Below are positions 63,059-64,000 of a stretch of DNA of 64,000 nucleotides, one piece after another. The position numbers were made by a program, and so were the translations under genes. This DNA comes from Cellulomonas sp. PhB150 (GTDB taxonomy: Bacteria > Actinomycetota > Actinomycetes > Actinomycetales > Cellulomonadaceae): NCBI RefSeq assembly GCF_003755175.1, contig NZ_RKHX01000003.1:124001-188000 (forward strand). The letters run 5' to 3'. Within the stretch, counting starts at the first letter, position 1, and the number at the start of each line of letters is the position of its first letter. The notes under the pieces were generated by a model. That model ran no database searches, had not been told where the DNA came from, and was given only the letters and a program-made list of their open reading frames with translations.

Positions 63059-64000
63059 ATGCCGACGAAGACGCCCGCGGTGGAGCTGGACGTGAACGGC
63101 CGGACCGTGCGCGTGAGCAGCCCGGACAAGGTCTACTTCCCCGAGCGCGGGATCACCAAGCTGCAGGTCGTCGAGTACTTCCTCAGCGTGGGCGACGGGA
63201 TCCTCGGTGCGCTGCTGGACCGGCCGACGACGCTCGAGCGGTGGCCCAAGGGCGTGTTCGAGGGCGCGAAGCTGGCCACCCGGATGGACTCGTCGGGCGA
63301 CGCGTTCTACCAGAAGCGCGTCCCCGCGGGCGCTCCGGACTACGTGAAGACCGCGCGCATCGGGTTCCCGAGCGGCCGCACGGCCGACGAGGTGGCGCCC
63401 AGCGAGGTCGCCGTCGTCGCGTGGGCCGCCAACCTCGGCACCCTCACCTTCCACCCGTGGCCCGTGACGTCGGACGACGTCGACTCCCCCGACCAGCTGC
63501 GCATCGACCTCGACCCGCAGCCCGGTACGGACTTCTCCGACGCCGCGCGCGTCGCGCCGCACGTGCGCGAGCTGCTCGCGGAGCACGGCATGGAAGGGAC
63601 GCCCAAGACGTCGGGCGGGCGCGGGATCCACATCTTCGTCCCCATCGAGCCACGCTGGTCGTTCGTCGACGCGCGCCGCGCCACCATCGCGCTCGGCCGC
63701 GAGCTGGAGCGGCGGATGCCCGACGAGGTCACGATGAAGTGGTGGAAGGAGGAGCGGGGGGTCAAGATCTTCGTCGACTACAACCAGATGGCGCGCGACC
63801 GGACGATCGCCTCGGCGTACTCCATCCGCTCCAACCCCCGAGCGACCGTCTCCGCGCCCCTGACCTGGGACGAGGTCGCGGACGTCCACCCGGACGACTT
63901 CGACGTGCTGTCCATGCCGGCCCGGTTCGCCGCGGTGGGCGACCTGTTCGCCCCGCTGGTCGCGCACGCCGCCCCGCGCTGCTCGCTGGAGTCCGCGCTC
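63059..64000 (+). CDS. LigD-type DNA polymerase/primase domain protein, cut at the window end
   Basis: 314 codons without a stop, running off the right edge. It is the PolDom (archaeo-eukaryotic primase) of the LigD family: SSPDKVYFPERGITKLQVVEYF, TLERWPKGVFEG, the catalytic pair RIDLDPQPGTDFSDA, KTSGGRGIHIFVPIE, and DYNQMARDRTIASAYSIR. It starts directly with PolDom, so there is no N-terminal ligase or phosphoesterase; the nearly complete length (PolDom is about 300 aa) suggests a standalone polymerase for end joining. No Ku gene is in the window. Confidence 0.93.
   Translation, partial: MPTKTPAVELDVNGRTVRVSSPDKVYFPERGITKLQVVEYFLSVGDGILGALLDRPTTLERWPKGVFEGAKLATRMDSSGDAFYQKRVPAGAPDYVKTARIGFPSGRTADEVAPSEVAVVAWAANLGTLTFHPWPVTSDDVDSPDQLRIDLDPQPGTDFSDAARVAPHVRELLAEHGMEGTPKTSGGRGIHIFVPIEPRWSFVDARRATIALGRELERRMPDEVTMKWWKEERGVKIFVDYNQMARDRTIASAYSIRSNPRATVSAPLTWDEVADVHPDDFDVLSMPARFAAVGDLFAPLVAHAAPRCSLESAL

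Overview
The window is very GC-rich (roughly 70-75 % by eye) and densely packed. It carries actinobacterial hallmarks: Lsr2, a mycothiol/DinB-type protein, a folate-pantothenate-NAD gene block, PH-domain pairs and many GTG starts. Gene order from lsr2 (about 4.1 kb) to ppa (about 23.9 kb) parallels the Mycobacterium tuberculosis lsr2-lysS-panD-panC-fol-ftsH-hpt-tilS-dac-ppa block. Together with the xylose genes this points to a Cellulomonas-like member of the Micrococcales. The taxon is inferred from gene content only.

Layout. 0-4.1 kb: a xylose module, with a ROK repressor divergent from xylA-xylB and two operator-like palindromes in front of xylA. 4.1-23.9 kb: a long minus-strand housekeeping block. 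In order of transcription it holds dacB; DUF2342-tilS-hpt-ftsH-folE; folP-folBK fusion-DUF3180; two PH-domain proteins-DUF2520-panC-panD-nadB; nadC; lysS with a small membrane protein; and lsr2. ppa lies divergently at the right end. Many genes overlap by exactly 4 nt (ATGA or GTGA). The nadB-nadC gap holds a symmetric four-box repeat. 24-27.8 kb: a secreted NlpC/P60 hydrolase behind three 9-bp-spaced GTCACA repeats, a DUF1508-like protein and a secreted RCC1-type propeller. 28.1-30.8 kb: metY-metX, the homocysteine branch by direct sulfhydrylation, behind a structured leader. 30.8-41.1 kb: small enzymes and regulators, including a PadR regulator, a 217-bp repeat, Nudix-ADH, a RAMA-domain protein, and a locally lower-GC pocket near 40.2-41.0 kb.

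41.2-52.3 kb: an FAD/Fe-S dehydrogenase, a secreted lipocalin, VOC-OsmC, a VanY-like peptidase divergent from a tiny HTH protein, and a large secreted subtilase whose tail resembles that of the RCC1 protein. 52.3-64 kb: DUF3806, RNase HI, a flap-type exonuclease, membrane proteins, an ECF sigma factor with a linked membrane protein, a MinD-like ATPase, a GHKL ATPase, a LuxR-type AAA regulator and a LigD-type polymerase cut by the window end.

No tRNA, rRNA, CRISPR array, transposase or integrase was recognised. The most useful cross-cutting observation is that about 18 genes carry a -10-like hexamer placed exactly 6-7 nt before the start codon, the signature of leaderless transcripts; this also fixes several start choices. 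I found no clear new defence or biosynthetic system. The best leads are the nadB-nadC dyad array, the RAMA protein with a degenerate nuclease-like N-terminus, the 217-bp repeat and the metY leader.
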